DNA of 44,950 bases from Geobacter sp. (GCA_003499925.1 DNRQ01000001.1:4728-49677); one strand, 5' to 3'. Numbered from the stretch's first letter, positions 24,763 through 34,158 are shown. Translations and numbers: made by a program. The notes: generated from the letters alone by a model not told the origin.

Positions 24763-25221
24763 TGATTAGTCCTTGGCAGGAATGTCTTGCTATCATTAAT
24801 AAGTGTAGCATCTAAATCCATAATATGCAGACTGTCCCGTTGGGATGCGAAACGGAAAGAGAATAGCCTCCTTTCTTAGAGAGTTGTTTGCCGAACGAAT
24901 AATCTTGAAGTGGACTCAACTGCAAAAACCTCCCCCACGCATGAAAAAATGGTTTTTCAAGCCATATTGACAGTCTCCGACATCATTACCATTGCCGTTA
25001 TTTCTTGCATGTTCCGATGCCAGCCTTTGCTGCATCAAGTCACCCATAAGGATCAAGGATGTTGGGATGTGATACCCCAACCGCAACGGCCCTGAAAAGA
25101 AATTCCTCTTTGCTTTACTCTGACTTAAGGGAAGCGGTCTGAAAGTGGCGTCCCGGTTGACTGGCGACGCTTCTAATGTACTCTTTAGGCGGCATCTCTG
25201 CCAGCTCACGATAGGCCCCCA
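24763..25221. other. Divergent ftsH-lon intergenic region
   Basis: About 460 bases without a gene separate the two protease genes. A symmetrical AT-rich hairpin (TGAAAAA, loop ATGG, TTTTTCA) at 24942-24959 and a TTGACA at 24967-24972 lie toward lon. I find no convincing sigma-32 or CIRCE element. lon itself starts without an obvious ribosome-binding site. Confidence 0.35.
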
Positions 25222-27600
25222 ATGACCGAGAACATCGCGATAATTATGCCGGAAATCGTCCCGCTCTACCCCTTGAGGGAGATTATCGCCTTCCCCTACA
25301 TGGTTTTCACCATCTTCCTGAAGCCCGAGGAGATGCCCCCATTCGAGGAGGCGGTCCTCTTCAACAACCTGGTGGCACTCGTGAAGCTGAAGCAGGAGCC
25401 GACCGGCGAGCTCTTCTCGGCCCTGCACGAGATCGGGACACTCTGCAAGGTGATGCAGATCAACAACCTCCCCCAAGGGGGGGCGAGGGTCGTCCTGGAA
25501 GGGGTGGTCAGGGTCAGGGTGCACGCCGTTGTGCAGCAGACACCGGTGGCGCTTGCCAGAGTGGAACCGCTCCGCGAGTTCTCCGAGAAGTCGATGGTCT
25601 CCGAGGCGCTGGTCGGAAGCCTGAACGCCCTGCTGAAGATCGCGCTGTCCTACGGCAGGCCGCTCCCCGACGACGTCATGAAGATGATCAATTTCATCGA
25701 TAACCCGGCCCACCTCTCGGACCTGGTCGCCCTCTATTTGAACCTCCCCATCGATGAGGTTCAGAAACTTCTGGAAACCATAGACCCGCTGGAGCGGCTG
25801 AAGAAGGTCTATATGCACCTGACCAACGAGGTGCAGCGTCTGCAGATCAAGGGCGAGGTGCAGACGGAGGTGACCAAGAAGGTCAGCAAGAGCCAGAAGG
25901 AGTTCCTGCTGCGCGAGCAGATGCAGCAGATCCAGGAGGAGCTCGGCGAGGACGTTACGGCGAACGACCTACGAAGCCAGGTGGAAAACGCCAGGATGCC
26001 GGAGGACGTGCACCGAATCGCGGAGAAGGAACTTAAAAGACTGGAGCGGATCAACCCCACCTCCCCCGAATACACGGTCTCCCGCACCTACCTGGACTAC
26101 CTTACGGCGATCCCCTGGCAGGTGAGCACCCCGGACAACAAGGACATCAACCAGGCCGAGAAGGTCCTGAACGAGGACCACTACAACCTGAAAAACGTGA
26201 AGGAGAGGATCCTCGAGTATCTCGCCGTAAGGAGCCTGAAGGAGAAGATGAAGGGGCCGATCCTCTGCTTCGTCGGCCCCCCCGGCGTCGGTAAGACAAG
26301 CCTCGGCAAGTCGATCGCCCGGACCCTTGGCCGCAAGTTCATCAGGATCTCGCTGGGCGGCATGCGGGACGAGGCGGAGATCAGGGGGCACCGGCGCACC
26401 TACATAGGCGCCCTTCCGGGGCGCATCATCCAGGAGATCAACCGGGCGGGCTCCAACAACCCGGTCTTCATGCTGGACGAGGTGGACAAGATCGGGACCG
26501 ATTTCCGCGGCGACCCGGCGAGCGCGCTCCTTGAGGTGCTCGACCCGGAGCAGAACTTCTCCTTCACGGACCACTACCTGGACGTGCCGTTCGATCTCAG
26601 CAACGTAATGTTCATCACCACGGCGAACCAACTCGGCCCCATCCCGCCGCCACTCAGGGACAGGATGGAGGTGATCACCCTATCGGGGTACACGGACGAG
26701 GAGAAACTGAACATTGCCCAGACCTACCTCGTGGGTCGGGAGATCGAAGAGAACGGCCTCTCGTCGATGCCTCCCGCCTTCAACAACGAAGCGATCTACC
26801 GGATCATCCACGACTACACGCGCGAGGCGGGGGTAAGGAACCTGCAACGCAGCATCGCCTCGGTCTGCCGCAAGATCGCCAAGGAGGTCGCCCAGGGCAA
26901 GCCCGCGCGCCAGCTGATCACCCCGGAGACGGTCGCGCAACTGCTCGGCGCGCCCCAGTACTTCGACGAGGTGGCCTCCGAGAAGGACAGGGTCGGGGTC
27001 GCAACGGGACTGGCCTGGACCGAGAGTGGAGGCGACATCATTTTCGTCGAGGCGACCAAGATGAAGGGGAAGGAGGATCTGATCCTTACCGGCTCCTTGG
27101 GTGAGGTGATGAAGGAGTCCGCCAGGGCCGCCCTCTCTTTCGTTCAGGCGAATTGCGTCGAGCTTGGCATAAAGCAGAAGGATTTCGAAAACACGACCAT
27201 CCATATCCACGTCCCCGCCGGGAGCATCCCGAAGGATGGGCCTTCGGCTGGGGTCACCATGGCGACCACCATCGTCTCGCTCTTCACAGGGCGCCCCGCG
27301 CGCCGGGACGTTGCCATGACCGGCGAGATGAGCCTGACCGGCCGGGTGCTCGCCATCGGCGGCCTCAAGGAGAAGGTGCTCGCCGCCCGGCGCGCAGGGG
27401 TCAAGAAGGTGCTGGCGCCCGCCAAGAACCAGAAGGACCTTGACGACATCCCGGAAAACGTGAAACAGGAGCTGGAGTTCGTTTTCGTGGAGGACGTTCG
27501 CGAGGTGCTGGCCCAAGCGCTCAAAGAGTTCACCCAAAAGGCCGGGACAATCCCGCCCGACATGCCGACAAGAGCCGTAGCAAACAAGCTGAAACTGTGA
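25222..27600 (+). CDS. lon: ATP-dependent protease Lon
   Basis: Lon is a soluble homo-hexameric AAA+ serine protease that removes damaged and short-lived regulatory proteins. The 792 residues show the N-terminal LAN domain (VPLYPLREIIAFPYMVFTIF), a long helical arm with VSKSQKEFLLREQMQQIQEE, the AAA module with Walker A GPPGVGKTSLGKS (about 350) and Walker B VFMLDEVDK, and the protease domain. The catalytic Ser lies in PKDGPSAGVTM (near 675) and the Lys in GGLKEKVLAARRAG (near 717). The sequence is complete. Downstream DNA switches abruptly to a repeat fragment and a beheaded jetC, so the end of lon is close to a recombination boundary. Confidence 0.96.
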   Translation: MTENIAIIMPEIVPLYPLREIIAFPYMVFTIFLKPEEMPPFEEAVLFNNLVALVKLKQEPTGELFSALHEIGTLCKVMQINNLPQGGARVVLEGVVRVRVHAVVQQTPVALARVEPLREFSEKSMVSEALVGSLNALLKIALSYGRPLPDDVMKMINFIDNPAHLSDLVALYLNLPIDEVQKLLETIDPLERLKKVYMHLTNEVQRLQIKGEVQTEVTKKVSKSQKEFLLREQMQQIQEELGEDVTANDLRSQVENARMPEDVHRIAEKELKRLERINPTSPEYTVSRTYLDYLTAIPWQVSTPDNKDINQAEKVLNEDHYNLKNVKERILEYLAVRSLKEKMKGPILCFVGPPGVGKTSLGKSIARTLGRKFIRISLGGMRDEAEIRGHRRTYIGALPGRIIQEINRAGSNNPVFMLDEVDKIGTDFRGDPASALLEVLDPEQNFSFTDHYLDVPFDLSNVMFITTANQLGPIPPPLRDRMEVITLSGYTDEEKLNIAQTYLVGREIEENGLSSMPPAFNNEAIYRIIHDYTREAGVRNLQRSIASVCRKIAKEVAQGKPARQLITPETVAQLLGAPQYFDEVASEKDRVGVATGLAWTESGGDIIFVEATKMKGKEDLILTGSLGEVMKESARAALSFVQANCVELGIKQKDFENTTIHIHVPAGSIPKDGPSAGVTMATTIVSLFTGRPARRDVAMTGEMSLTGRVLAIGGLKEKVLAARRAGVKKVLAPAKNQKDLDDIPENVKQELEFVFVEDVREVLAQALKEFTQKAGTIPPDMPTRAVANKLKL

Positions 27601-27763
27601 TTGCCAGGGCGAGCAGCTCCCGCTTCTCTTCGAGATCAAGGTCGTTCTTAATCGAGTAGGCGACAAAGAGGCTGTCAACTATGCCTCAAATAGAGGTTCT
27701 GGCCGCCCAGCTAGCCATGCCCGGCCTTGGGATTGCAGTAATCAATGCACTACATGCCCCCGC

Positions 27764-27835
27764 CTAGGAGGTGAGCGACTGCAGCTTCACTACGAAATCC
27801 GTCGGTGTGCTAGCCAAAAAGTTCCGAAAAGTGAA
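27764..27835. repeat. Repeat fragment, copy B, at the jetC breakpoint
   Basis: On the minus strand this piece encodes TFRNFLASTPTDFVVKLQSL, clearly related to DIRNFLVSPPADFLARLQSL of the copy at 32.0 kb. At the DNA level CCAAAAAGTTCCGAA is shared by all three copies. Homology to jetC begins directly after it, near 27836, so the repeat marks a junction. The 163 bases between lon and this copy contain no identifiable gene. Confidence 0.6.
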
Positions 27836-27865
27836 GCAGAAAGGGACTGGAGTAATGCTTATCAG

Positions 27866-30064
27866 GTGGCTGAAACTCTTAACGGACAGGCACAGAAAAT
27901 TCAAAAAGATATTCAGGTCCTCGGCGCAAGCGGTACGAACATCGACCCCAAGTACCTGGAACTGAGGCAATCGGTAGCAAACGCCTGCGGTGTTTCCCCG
28001 GAGCGCTTACCGTTCGCCGGAGAACTGCTGCAAGTAAAAGAGGGAGAGGAGCGCTGGGAGCCCGCAATTCAGCGATTGATGCGCAGCTTCGCCTTGTCGC
28101 TTCTCGTGGAGCCGTCCCTGTATTCCAAGGTGACTGAGTTCCTTGAAAAGGCGCACCTTGGGCTGCGTCTCGTCTACAACAAAGCCGACACGGGAGCCGA
28201 TCGAAAAACGGTTCGCCCTGAAGGAACGGTTGGCGGCAAGATCGACATCCGTCCCGGCACCCCCTTTTACGGCTGGCTCGCGGATCAATTGTCGCAAAAA
28301 TTCAACTTTGCCTGTGCCGATAGCCTTGAGTCATTCAGGAATAGCGAGAGGGCGATTACAGTCGCAGGACAGGCTAAGGAAAACCGCAGCCGTCACTTCA
28401 AAGACGACAGAAAAAAACTTGGGGACGAGCGGGAGTACTGCCTCGGCTGGACCAACACCGCCAAAATAGCAGCTCTGCGGAAAGAGCAGGCCGAACTGGC
28501 GAGGCAGGTAGTCACCGCACGGCGCGCCGAGGAAGAACAGAAAAAAGCCTGCACTGCACTGGGAGAAATCATAAGTGCTGCAAAACGCCTGACCGAATTC
28601 ACCTCGTACGAGCAAATGGACGCGCCGGGCATTCAGGTGCGCATAGCGGACGCTGATAAAAAACGGCAGGTACTTCTGGAATCTTCTGATCTCCTGGCCA
28701 CCTTGAAAACCCAACTGGACCTCGCAGATCTTGCCCTCGAGTCGGCTCTCAATACCCTGAAACAGCACGAGGGAGAGGGCTTCACCCTGGTTCAGAAACA
28801 TACAGATTGCCGCAAGGAGCAGCAAGGAGCCAGGGACCGGCTGGCTGATCATGAAAGGGAGGTCGGCGTCGTTTCAGATGGGTATCGAAAGGAACTGAAG
28901 GCCATTATTGACCAAGTCGCCTCCGGTCTGTCCATTAAATGGCGAGCTGACAACTCAAGAACTCAGGAACAACAGGTGCGCAAAGAGCTCCAATCGCGCA
29001 TCGATGCGACGGTCAAGCGAATTAACACGGCTCGCGATGCCATAGGAACTACCGTCGAACGCTTTAAGAAAGCATTCCCTCAAATCGCTGATGATTTTGA
29101 CGCCGGTGTCGCTGCAGTGCCGGCGCTATTGTTGTACCTGGAGCAGCTTGAAAAAGACGATTTGGTGCGACACACTGCCCGGTTCGAGGCACTTTTGTAC
29201 CACGAGACTGCTGACTATGTTGGGACTTTGAGCAGCAGGCTCGATGAGCAACGAAAGGGCGTAGCCATGTCCATAGAAGCCATTACAGAATCCCTGCAGG
29301 CGATTCCCTACGACCCGAAACGAGGCACCAAGGTTAAGCTCCAGGCAACGCCGGCAAAAGACGATGAAGTCCGCCTTTTCTGGGCACTACTGCGCCGCTG
29401 CACCGAACGGGTGGAGGTCGGCGATCGCCCTTCTCTGGAACGGAGATTTGTCTCGGTCAAGGAACTGGTGGAGAAATTCCAAGGGAAATTCAAAGATCCC
29501 TCCGGTAAGGAATTCGACGCCAGATGGAAGAATCGTGTGCTCGATGTCCGTACCTGGTTCGATTATGTTGCAGACGAAATCGGTGCCGACCAAACGGTCG
29601 TGGAACGTCACTCCGACGCCGGCGGCAAGTCCGGCGGTCAGAAAGAGAAGATTGCCTATACATTGCTCGGAGCCGCACTGGCCAACCATTTCGGCATCAA
29701 AGAGAAACGGCCGGGAGCATTCAGGCTGATCATCATCGATGAAGCATTCAAGGGAACAGACCCGGATTTCACAAAACATGGTCTCGAGTTGTTCACGTCC
29801 CTCGGCCTGCAAATGGTTATTGTTACGCCAAACACTAAGTTTTCGCTCCTCGATGACTACGTCAAGTCAGTTCATATGATTGAGAAGGATGCCCGGACCC
29901 AATGCTCAATTGTGCGGCGCATGCCCATCGACGAGTTCATTTCGTGCCGTGCCAGACTGGATGAAAAGCGTTTGGCGATGCGGCAAGCCGAAAGAGATGA
30001 CACTGCCTCCAGGGGAGCCCCGCTCTTTGAATCCGTTTCGGGTGCCGTTGAGGCGGCACTATGA
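27866..30064 (+). CDS. jetC: Wadjet JetC-like SMC ATPase, N-terminal half missing
   Basis: JetC is the MukB-like SMC ATPase of the Wadjet (JetABCD) anti-plasmid defence system. The present frame (GTG at 27866; homology starts slightly upstream near 27836) gives 732 residues against roughly 1,100 normally. It begins in the middle of the coiled coil, continues through the hinge-like SFALSLLVEPSLYSKVTEFL region and a second long coil, and ends with the ABC signature SGGQKEKIAYTLLGAAL (near 588) and Walker B RLIIIDEAFKGTD. The N-terminal Walker A is absent, and no jetA or jetB is found upstream, where lon and a repeat fragment lie. ATP hydrolysis is therefore not expected. The stop overlaps the jetD start (ATGA). 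Confidence 0.82.
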   Translation: MAETLNGQAQKIQKDIQVLGASGTNIDPKYLELRQSVANACGVSPERLPFAGELLQVKEGEERWEPAIQRLMRSFALSLLVEPSLYSKVTEFLEKAHLGLRLVYNKADTGADRKTVRPEGTVGGKIDIRPGTPFYGWLADQLSQKFNFACADSLESFRNSERAITVAGQAKENRSRHFKDDRKKLGDEREYCLGWTNTAKIAALRKEQAELARQVVTARRAEEEQKKACTALGEIISAAKRLTEFTSYEQMDAPGIQVRIADADKKRQVLLESSDLLATLKTQLDLADLALESALNTLKQHEGEGFTLVQKHTDCRKEQQGARDRLADHEREVGVVSDGYRKELKAIIDQVASGLSIKWRADNSRTQEQQVRKELQSRIDATVKRINTARDAIGTTVERFKKAFPQIADDFDAGVAAVPALLLYLEQLEKDDLVRHTARFEALLYHETADYVGTLSSRLDEQRKGVAMSIEAITESLQAIPYDPKRGTKVKLQATPAKDDEVRLFWALLRRCTERVEVGDRPSLERRFVSVKELVEKFQGKFKDPSGKEFDARWKNRVLDVRTWFDYVADEIGADQTVVERHSDAGGKSGGQKEKIAYTLLGAALANHFGIKEKRPGAFRLIIIDEAFKGTDPDFTKHGLELFTSLGLQMVIVTPNTKFSLLDDYVKSVHMIEKDARTQCSIVRRMPIDEFISCRARLDEKRLAMRQAERDDTASRGAPLFESVSGAVEAAL

Positions 30065-31269
30065 CGAGTATCACTGACGGGGTGGCAGAACTGAGGTCGC
30101 GACTGCTGAAACGTTTCGAACGTGGCGAATTCTATGGAACCTGCATCGAACCGCCCGGGATGTTCCCCTTGATAGTTCCGGTACCGAGACAAGTCGTTGC
30201 TGCGGACTTTCGTCGGGACTATGCCATGGCGCGAAAAGACAACAGGGCGTGGATCGATGCGGCCGCTGCTCATGACGGTGTAAGGACAGTACAGAAAATA
30301 ATCGGCACAAGACTTCACAGTGACCAGGATGTGGTCACAGGGCTCGAGTTCGACTCCATTGATGCGCTTGCTCGATTCCTTGGCGCCAAGGCAAAAAAAG
30401 ACCTCGCCACATTCAGGCAGAGCCTCGCTGAGGCGGCCAGCGCCGACCCGGGGCTGCGAGACCTCCTCCTCGCCGATCCTCTCCTCGCGTTTGAGGCTGG
30501 AGGCCATTGGATGCGACTGGTGTCAATGGCCGGGTGGTTGAAACGGCGGCCCAACCCTTGCTGCTTCCTGCGCGAGGTCGATCTCCCCGGAATTCACACC
30601 AAATATATTGAAAAGCGTCGTTCCCTATCCAGAGCGGTCATTGACCACCTTGCACCGGAGTGCATAGCGGATGTATCGGAAACCGGTGTCACAGACGGCG
30701 GCTTCGAACGACGCTACGGGTTCAGAGTACCCGAATTTCTGATCCGGCTTAGGACACTTGACCGGAGTCTTGCCGTTGCCGGTAGGTATACCGACCTGAC
30801 TGTTACGGTGAGCGACCTGGCTGCGGCCAACCCTGGCGCGACCATTGTCATCGCAGTCGAGAACCTGAAATGCTTCCTTGCCCTGCCGGACGTGCCTGGG
30901 GCAATTGCAATAATGGGGTCCGGTTGCGCTGTCACGGTGCTGGAACGGGTACTATGGCTCGGAGGGATACGGCTTCTCTACTGGGGCGATATGGACCGGG
31001 ATGGCTTCAGAATTCTGGCATCCCTTAGAAAAAGGTTTCCTCACACAGAATCGATCTTGATGGACCGGTCAACACTTCTGGCCAGTCTGGAATTTTGCGG
31101 AGACGATGACGGCTCGTTGATTGAAAGTCTGCTCTTGCTAACCCCTGAGGAAGAAGCTACTTTCCAACATTTATCGAATCTTGCCCCCCCGCGCAAATTG
31201 CGGCTTGAACAGGAACGGATACCATTCACTCTCGTCAGACAAGCAATTCAACGGGCGGTTTTAGACTAG
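30061..31269 (+). CDS. jetD: Wadjet nuclease subunit JetD
   Basis: JetD is the TOPRIM-containing nuclease that cleaves plasmid DNA extruded by JetABC. The 402 residues comprise an N-terminal DUF3322-type region (about 1-190, with LPGIHTKYIEKRRSL) and a C-terminal DUF2220 TOPRIM region. The catalytic Glu is seen in VIAVENLKCFLALP (near 265) and the acidic D-x-D in YWGDMDRDGFRIL (near 308). Length and motifs are complete, so the protein could be stable and folded, but without JetA, JetB and a whole JetC the system should be inactive. It overlaps jetC by four bases. Confidence 0.88.
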   Translation: MTSITDGVAELRSRLLKRFERGEFYGTCIEPPGMFPLIVPVPRQVVAADFRRDYAMARKDNRAWIDAAAAHDGVRTVQKIIGTRLHSDQDVVTGLEFDSIDALARFLGAKAKKDLATFRQSLAEAASADPGLRDLLLADPLLAFEAGGHWMRLVSMAGWLKRRPNPCCFLREVDLPGIHTKYIEKRRSLSRAVIDHLAPECIADVSETGVTDGGFERRYGFRVPEFLIRLRTLDRSLAVAGRYTDLTVTVSDLAAANPGATIVIAVENLKCFLALPDVPGAIAIMGSGCAVTVLERVLWLGGIRLLYWGDMDRDGFRILASLRKRFPHTESILMDRSTLLASLEFCGDDDGSLIESLLLLTPEEEATFQHLSNLAPPRKLRLEQERIPFTLVRQAIQRAVLD

Positions 31270-31330
31270 GCGGCCCGCAGCGTTTCATTGGGATCTGGCG
31301 CTGGGGGCTAAACCATCCCACTTCTGTCGC

Positions 31331-31603
31331 TTATCGCCGGTAGACCTCACGCCTGTGTCCGACCTTCACAACGAGAATTTGCACAATGTCGTCTTCGATG
31401 CTAGCAACAATCCGATAATCACCCTGCCGGTATTTCCATAATTCCCCAAACCTGGAGCCGGTCAACGCCTCACCGATGCTGCGCGGGTCTTCAAGCACGG
31501 CCACTCTCTCACGAAGGAATTTAGTGATCCGCTCGGCAACGGGCTTATCCAGCTTCGACAACTGCTTTTCGGCCGTCTCCGACAGCCTAATGCCCCAAGC
31601 CAA
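31331..31603 (-). CDS. relE: RelE-family toxin
   Basis: A 90-residue mRNA interferase-type toxin: MAWGIRLSETAEKQLSKLDK, then ITKFLRERV, LWKYRQGDYRIVASI and VVKVGHRREVYRR. The Arg/Tyr-rich C-terminus and the YRQGDYR strand are the RelE landmarks, including the Arg and Tyr used for ribosome-dependent cleavage. It overlaps the antitoxin gene by 17 bases and is translated after it. It faces jetD tail to tail with a gap of about 60 bases. Confidence 0.88.
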   Translation of the reverse strand: MAWGIRLSETAEKQLSKLDKPVAERITKFLRERVAVLEDPRSIGEALTGSRFGELWKYRQGDYRIVASIEDDIVQILVVKVGHRREVYRR

Positions 31604-31817
31604 GGCGCGCCTCCACTTCGTCTAAGCTGTAGGTTTTTTCTTCCCCCTTGCGGATGCGCTCAATCACCTGGTCGGCAAGATAAACATCCTCCATTTCGTC
31701 CAAGGACTTCAGAATCGCCTCACGGACATAGAAGCTTTTCGTCCGGTGCGTCTCACTCGCCAAGCGTTCAAGTCTATTCTCGATTTCATCCTCTACCCGG
31801 CATGTTATCGTCCGCAT
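31587..31817 (-). CDS. relB: RHH antitoxin of the RelE pair
   Basis: A 76-residue antitoxin. MRTITCRVEDEIENRLERLA followed by HRTKSFYVREAI forms a ribbon-helix-helix, and the acidic tail (LDEMEDVYLADQVIERIRKG) would bind the toxin. GGGAGG lies before the ATG. A short palindrome, GTGTAACAC, at 31848-31856 is a possible operator for autorepression. The gene symbol reflects the pairing and is not a strict orthology claim. Confidence 0.82.
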   Translation of the reverse strand: MRTITCRVEDEIENRLERLASETHRTKSFYVREAILKSLDEMEDVYLADQVIERIRKGEEKTYSLDEVEARLGLGH

Positions 31818-31998
31818 GGTGAACTACCTCCCGATTATTTGTGATACGTGTAACACACTACATTAATCCGGACAAGAAGTCTACCACCCGGACAGCCGCG
31901 GCCATTTTGCACCACAAATGGTCTTCTCGCCTATGGAACCACGGGACAAATATCAACCGGCCTTGAGGCCGACTCCACTGTATTCTATGACGGGCGAG

Positions 31999-32331
31999 TC
32001 ATCTCTCCGCAGGAACGGTGCACTCTTTGGGTTCTTTTAGCGATTGCAGTCTGGCCAGAAAATCTGCGGGAGGGCTCACCAAAAAGTTCCGAATATCGTC
32101 CAACATGGGGAGCCAAAAATCATAAAGGTTACAGCACACGCTGAAACCCGCCTTTGTGCCGTTATAACCTACAGAAAGCGCCACCCACTCCTCGCCCATC
32201 CCCTCACTTCTGCCATCAATATTATCAGCACCCATTCCGCAAAAGCTGGCCTGCGACGATGACAGTGTGGTTTCTGCAGCGTCAGCAGATGCTTCAAAGG
32301 AGGGAACCCGAACACCTTTAGGTCCTTCCCG
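31999..32331 (-). pseudogene. Repeat-family gene fragment, copy C (longest)
   Basis: The frame ends at 31999 and is open back to 32331 without a convincing start; an internal ATG at 32235 gives 78 residues. It includes EEWVALSVGYNGTKAGFSVC, then NLYDFWLPMLDDIRNFL and SPPADFLARLQSLKEP. The last 35 codons recur at 22.4 kb and in diverged form at 27.8 kb. An overlapping minus frame upstream (KITVADGKDLKVFGFPP) could continue the same protein after a frameshift near 32300. I do not recognise the family. It looks like the C-terminal part of a larger protein of which only tails remain in this region. Confidence 0.45.
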
Positions 32332-32543
32332 TCAGCCACGGTGATTTTTTCACTGTAGGGATAATGACTTCGTTTTCGGACAGGCGGAAATGAAAAAAGG
32401 GTGACCACCTTAGCGGTTTGCTTGGATGTTTTTCGGGCACTGACATTGCCCGAACAAAATCGATTTTTTGACGCCAATGCCAATCAAATGGCGCGGGGCA
32501 AAGCCGCGGTAGCGCTGCTTGCTGCCGCGAGTTTACCCGGAAG
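32332..32543. other. Short stretch without a certain gene
   Basis: A minus frame here may be the upstream, frameshifted part of repeat-family copy C (SEKITVADGKDLKVFGFPP). Otherwise only GC-rich dyads (GCGGGGCAAAGCCGCGG) near 32490 are seen, before the stop of the PIN gene. Confidence 0.3.
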
Positions 32544-33050
32544 TTACCTGCGCCATTTCACGATCCTCTGCTCGCATTCGTGTAGCGGCAGGCGGCTAGT
32601 GCCTCGCTCAAGCAGCCTCTCCAAGCGGTCGGCCGCCACACCGGGGAGCAGAGCGCCGCGGGCGACTAGCATGTCACATACCCAAAGCAGGCCATGGGTT
32701 TCAGTGTTGCGCTCCTCGGCATGCTGGCGCAGTCGCTTGTCGCCTGTGAGCAGGACACAATTCAATTTGCCGGCGAAGTGAAGGGCCGGGACATCTTCGA
32801 TACTCAGCCGTGAGGATAGGGTTGCATGTAGTTTCGCAATCACGGCGAGCACTTCACCTGATGACGATTCGATCTGTAACTGACCATTAACCACGTAGGG
32901 TTGCAGCTTAATCTTCTGATTCTTCCTGCTGATCTCGCGAAGGACAAGGCTGGTTGTACGCAGGTCGAAGCCAAGTCCGAACCAGGCATCGAGCAGACCT
33001 CCATCCGCCATGTCGATGAGGACCGATGCATCCTGGATGACGACCCTCAC
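32544..33050 (-). CDS. PIN-domain ribonuclease toxin
   Basis: A 168-residue PIN-domain protein, the RNase toxin of an Xre-ImmA-linked module. The first catalytic Asp is in MRVVIQDASVLIDMADGG, a middle acidic position lies in LSIEDVPALHFAGKL and the next in VLLTGDKRLRQHAEE, a typical PIN order. The ATG overlaps the preceding antitoxin-like gene by four bases (33047-33050). It acts in the cytoplasm on RNA. The exact target cannot be deduced. Confidence 0.82.
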   Translation of the reverse strand: MRVVIQDASVLIDMADGGLLDAWFGLGFDLRTTSLVLREISRKNQKIKLQPYVVNGQLQIESSSGEVLAVIAKLHATLSSRLSIEDVPALHFAGKLNCVLLTGDKRLRQHAEERNTETHGLLWVCDMLVARGALLPGVAADRLERLLERGTSRLPLHECEQRIVKWRR

Positions 33051-34117
33051 AGAAACTCACTCAGGGTATGCTGGAATTCGACCAAGGGCACGTTGAGCAG
33101 GGCCGCCCCCTTGTCAAAGCTAATCTGTTCTTCTGCCGTGGCTCGCAGTACAAGCTGTTCGAAGCGGCTGGATTGCTCGTTGCCGAGGTATTGCCCCGGC
33201 TCGTCGCGGTGCCATCCCTTTTTATTGCGGATGATACAAAACTGTCGGTAAGTGGAATCGTCGATCAGCTTCAAGTCATGGGCTCGGTGCATGATCGCCG
33301 CGATCGACATGCCGTAGCGCCGTTTCAGGTCGATCAATTCCTCTAGGCTGATCCTGTGCCGAAACCCGCCCCAATCCGATGTGAAGACCTCTCCTGGGAT
33401 CAGCATGGCCCCGGCGAAACGGTTGCAGAACGATTCTAACTGTTTCCCGTTCAGGTCGGTATGCGGGGCAACCAGCAAATGCGCCGCTTCGTGCAGTGTG
33501 GTGAAGCGCTTACGAGGAATGTCCTTGTTCAGCCAGGATGCCAAAACAGTCACTGGATGGCTGTCGGCCCAACCCGAGAAGCCGTCGAAGCTCTCCGGCG
33601 CTTCCACCTCGAAGATCTTGAAGCCATTAGCTTCGAGGGTTTCGATGACATTCGGCAGCGGGTCTTGGCCAAGCTTCCACATTTCACGAACCTTGACGGC
33701 TGCTTTCTCGGCTCCATCAACGGAGGTATACTTGTCATCTCCCAAGGGGTCCTTAAAGCTGAAGTGCACGGCAAGAATTTGCTCAATTTCGCAGTACCGC
33801 TCGAAAAAGTCGGTGGCCTGCTCCTTGATTGCATCCTCGGATTTAACTCCCAGGCCGGTGGTCTTGCGGAAGCGCAGATCGCTCAACTCCACAGTGAAGG
33901 GCCGAAAGAAGAAGTCCAGCGACTTATCAAGCACGTCCGCAACGGAAATCAGGACATCGTCGCCAGGCATCATCTCCCCGCGCTCGTAACGATGAAGGGC
34001 ATTGTAGGAAACCTTGCCTCCAATAGCCTCGGCAACGGACCGCAGCGACATGCCACGCATGCGTCGCGCCTGCGACAGTCGTCGACCGAAAATCTCTTTT
34101 GGATCCTGATGTTTCAC
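33047..34117 (-). CDS. Xre regulator fused to ImmA/IrrE metallopeptidase (antitoxin)
   Basis: The 356-residue protein begins with an Xre helix-turn-helix (FGRRLSQARRMRGMSLRSVA through ALHRYERGEMMPGDD, residues 8-60) and continues with an ImmA/IrrE zinc peptidase domain whose motif HEAAH lies in TTLHEAAHLLVAP, with FCNRFAGAMLIP following. Such proteins pair with PIN or other toxins in COG2856-type modules, where the HTH represses the promoter and the peptidase domain may respond to stress. It overlaps the PIN gene by four bases. Upstream lie overlapping palindromes and a divergent gene, consistent with autoregulation. Confidence 0.87.
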   Translation of the reverse strand: MKHQDPKEIFGRRLSQARRMRGMSLRSVAEAIGGKVSYNALHRYERGEMMPGDDVLISVADVLDKSLDFFFRPFTVELSDLRFRKTTGLGVKSEDAIKEQATDFFERYCEIEQILAVHFSFKDPLGDDKYTSVDGAEKAAVKVREMWKLGQDPLPNVIETLEANGFKIFEVEAPESFDGFSGWADSHPVTVLASWLNKDIPRKRFTTLHEAAHLLVAPHTDLNGKQLESFCNRFAGAMLIPGEVFTSDWGGFRHRISLEELIDLKRRYGMSIAAIMHRAHDLKLIDDSTYRQFCIIRNKKGWHRDEPGQYLGNEQSSRFEQLVLRATAEEQISFDKGAALLNVPLVEFQHTLSEFL

Positions 34118-34158
34118 GTCCGCCTCCCTTTCCTATACGCACTCATTGTAAAAAGCAT

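Noticed and set aside
24895..24960. CTTGAAG followed by CCCCCA as a sigma-32 promoter for lon
   Set aside because: The spacing of about 21 bases is too long for a heat-shock promoter and the -10 element is poor.
27601..27763. Plus-strand reading frame open from the end of lon into jetC
   Set aside because: It has no stop, but its residues before about 27836 do not resemble JetC and part of it is the antisense of repeat copy B. The opposite strand shows an equally plausible short fragment, so no gene is called.
32169..32483. 104-codon minus-strand frame starting MALASKNRF
   Set aside because: It reads through two different-looking segments; only its middle (KITVADGKDLKVF) seems protein-like and is better explained as the frameshifted upstream part of repeat-family copy C.
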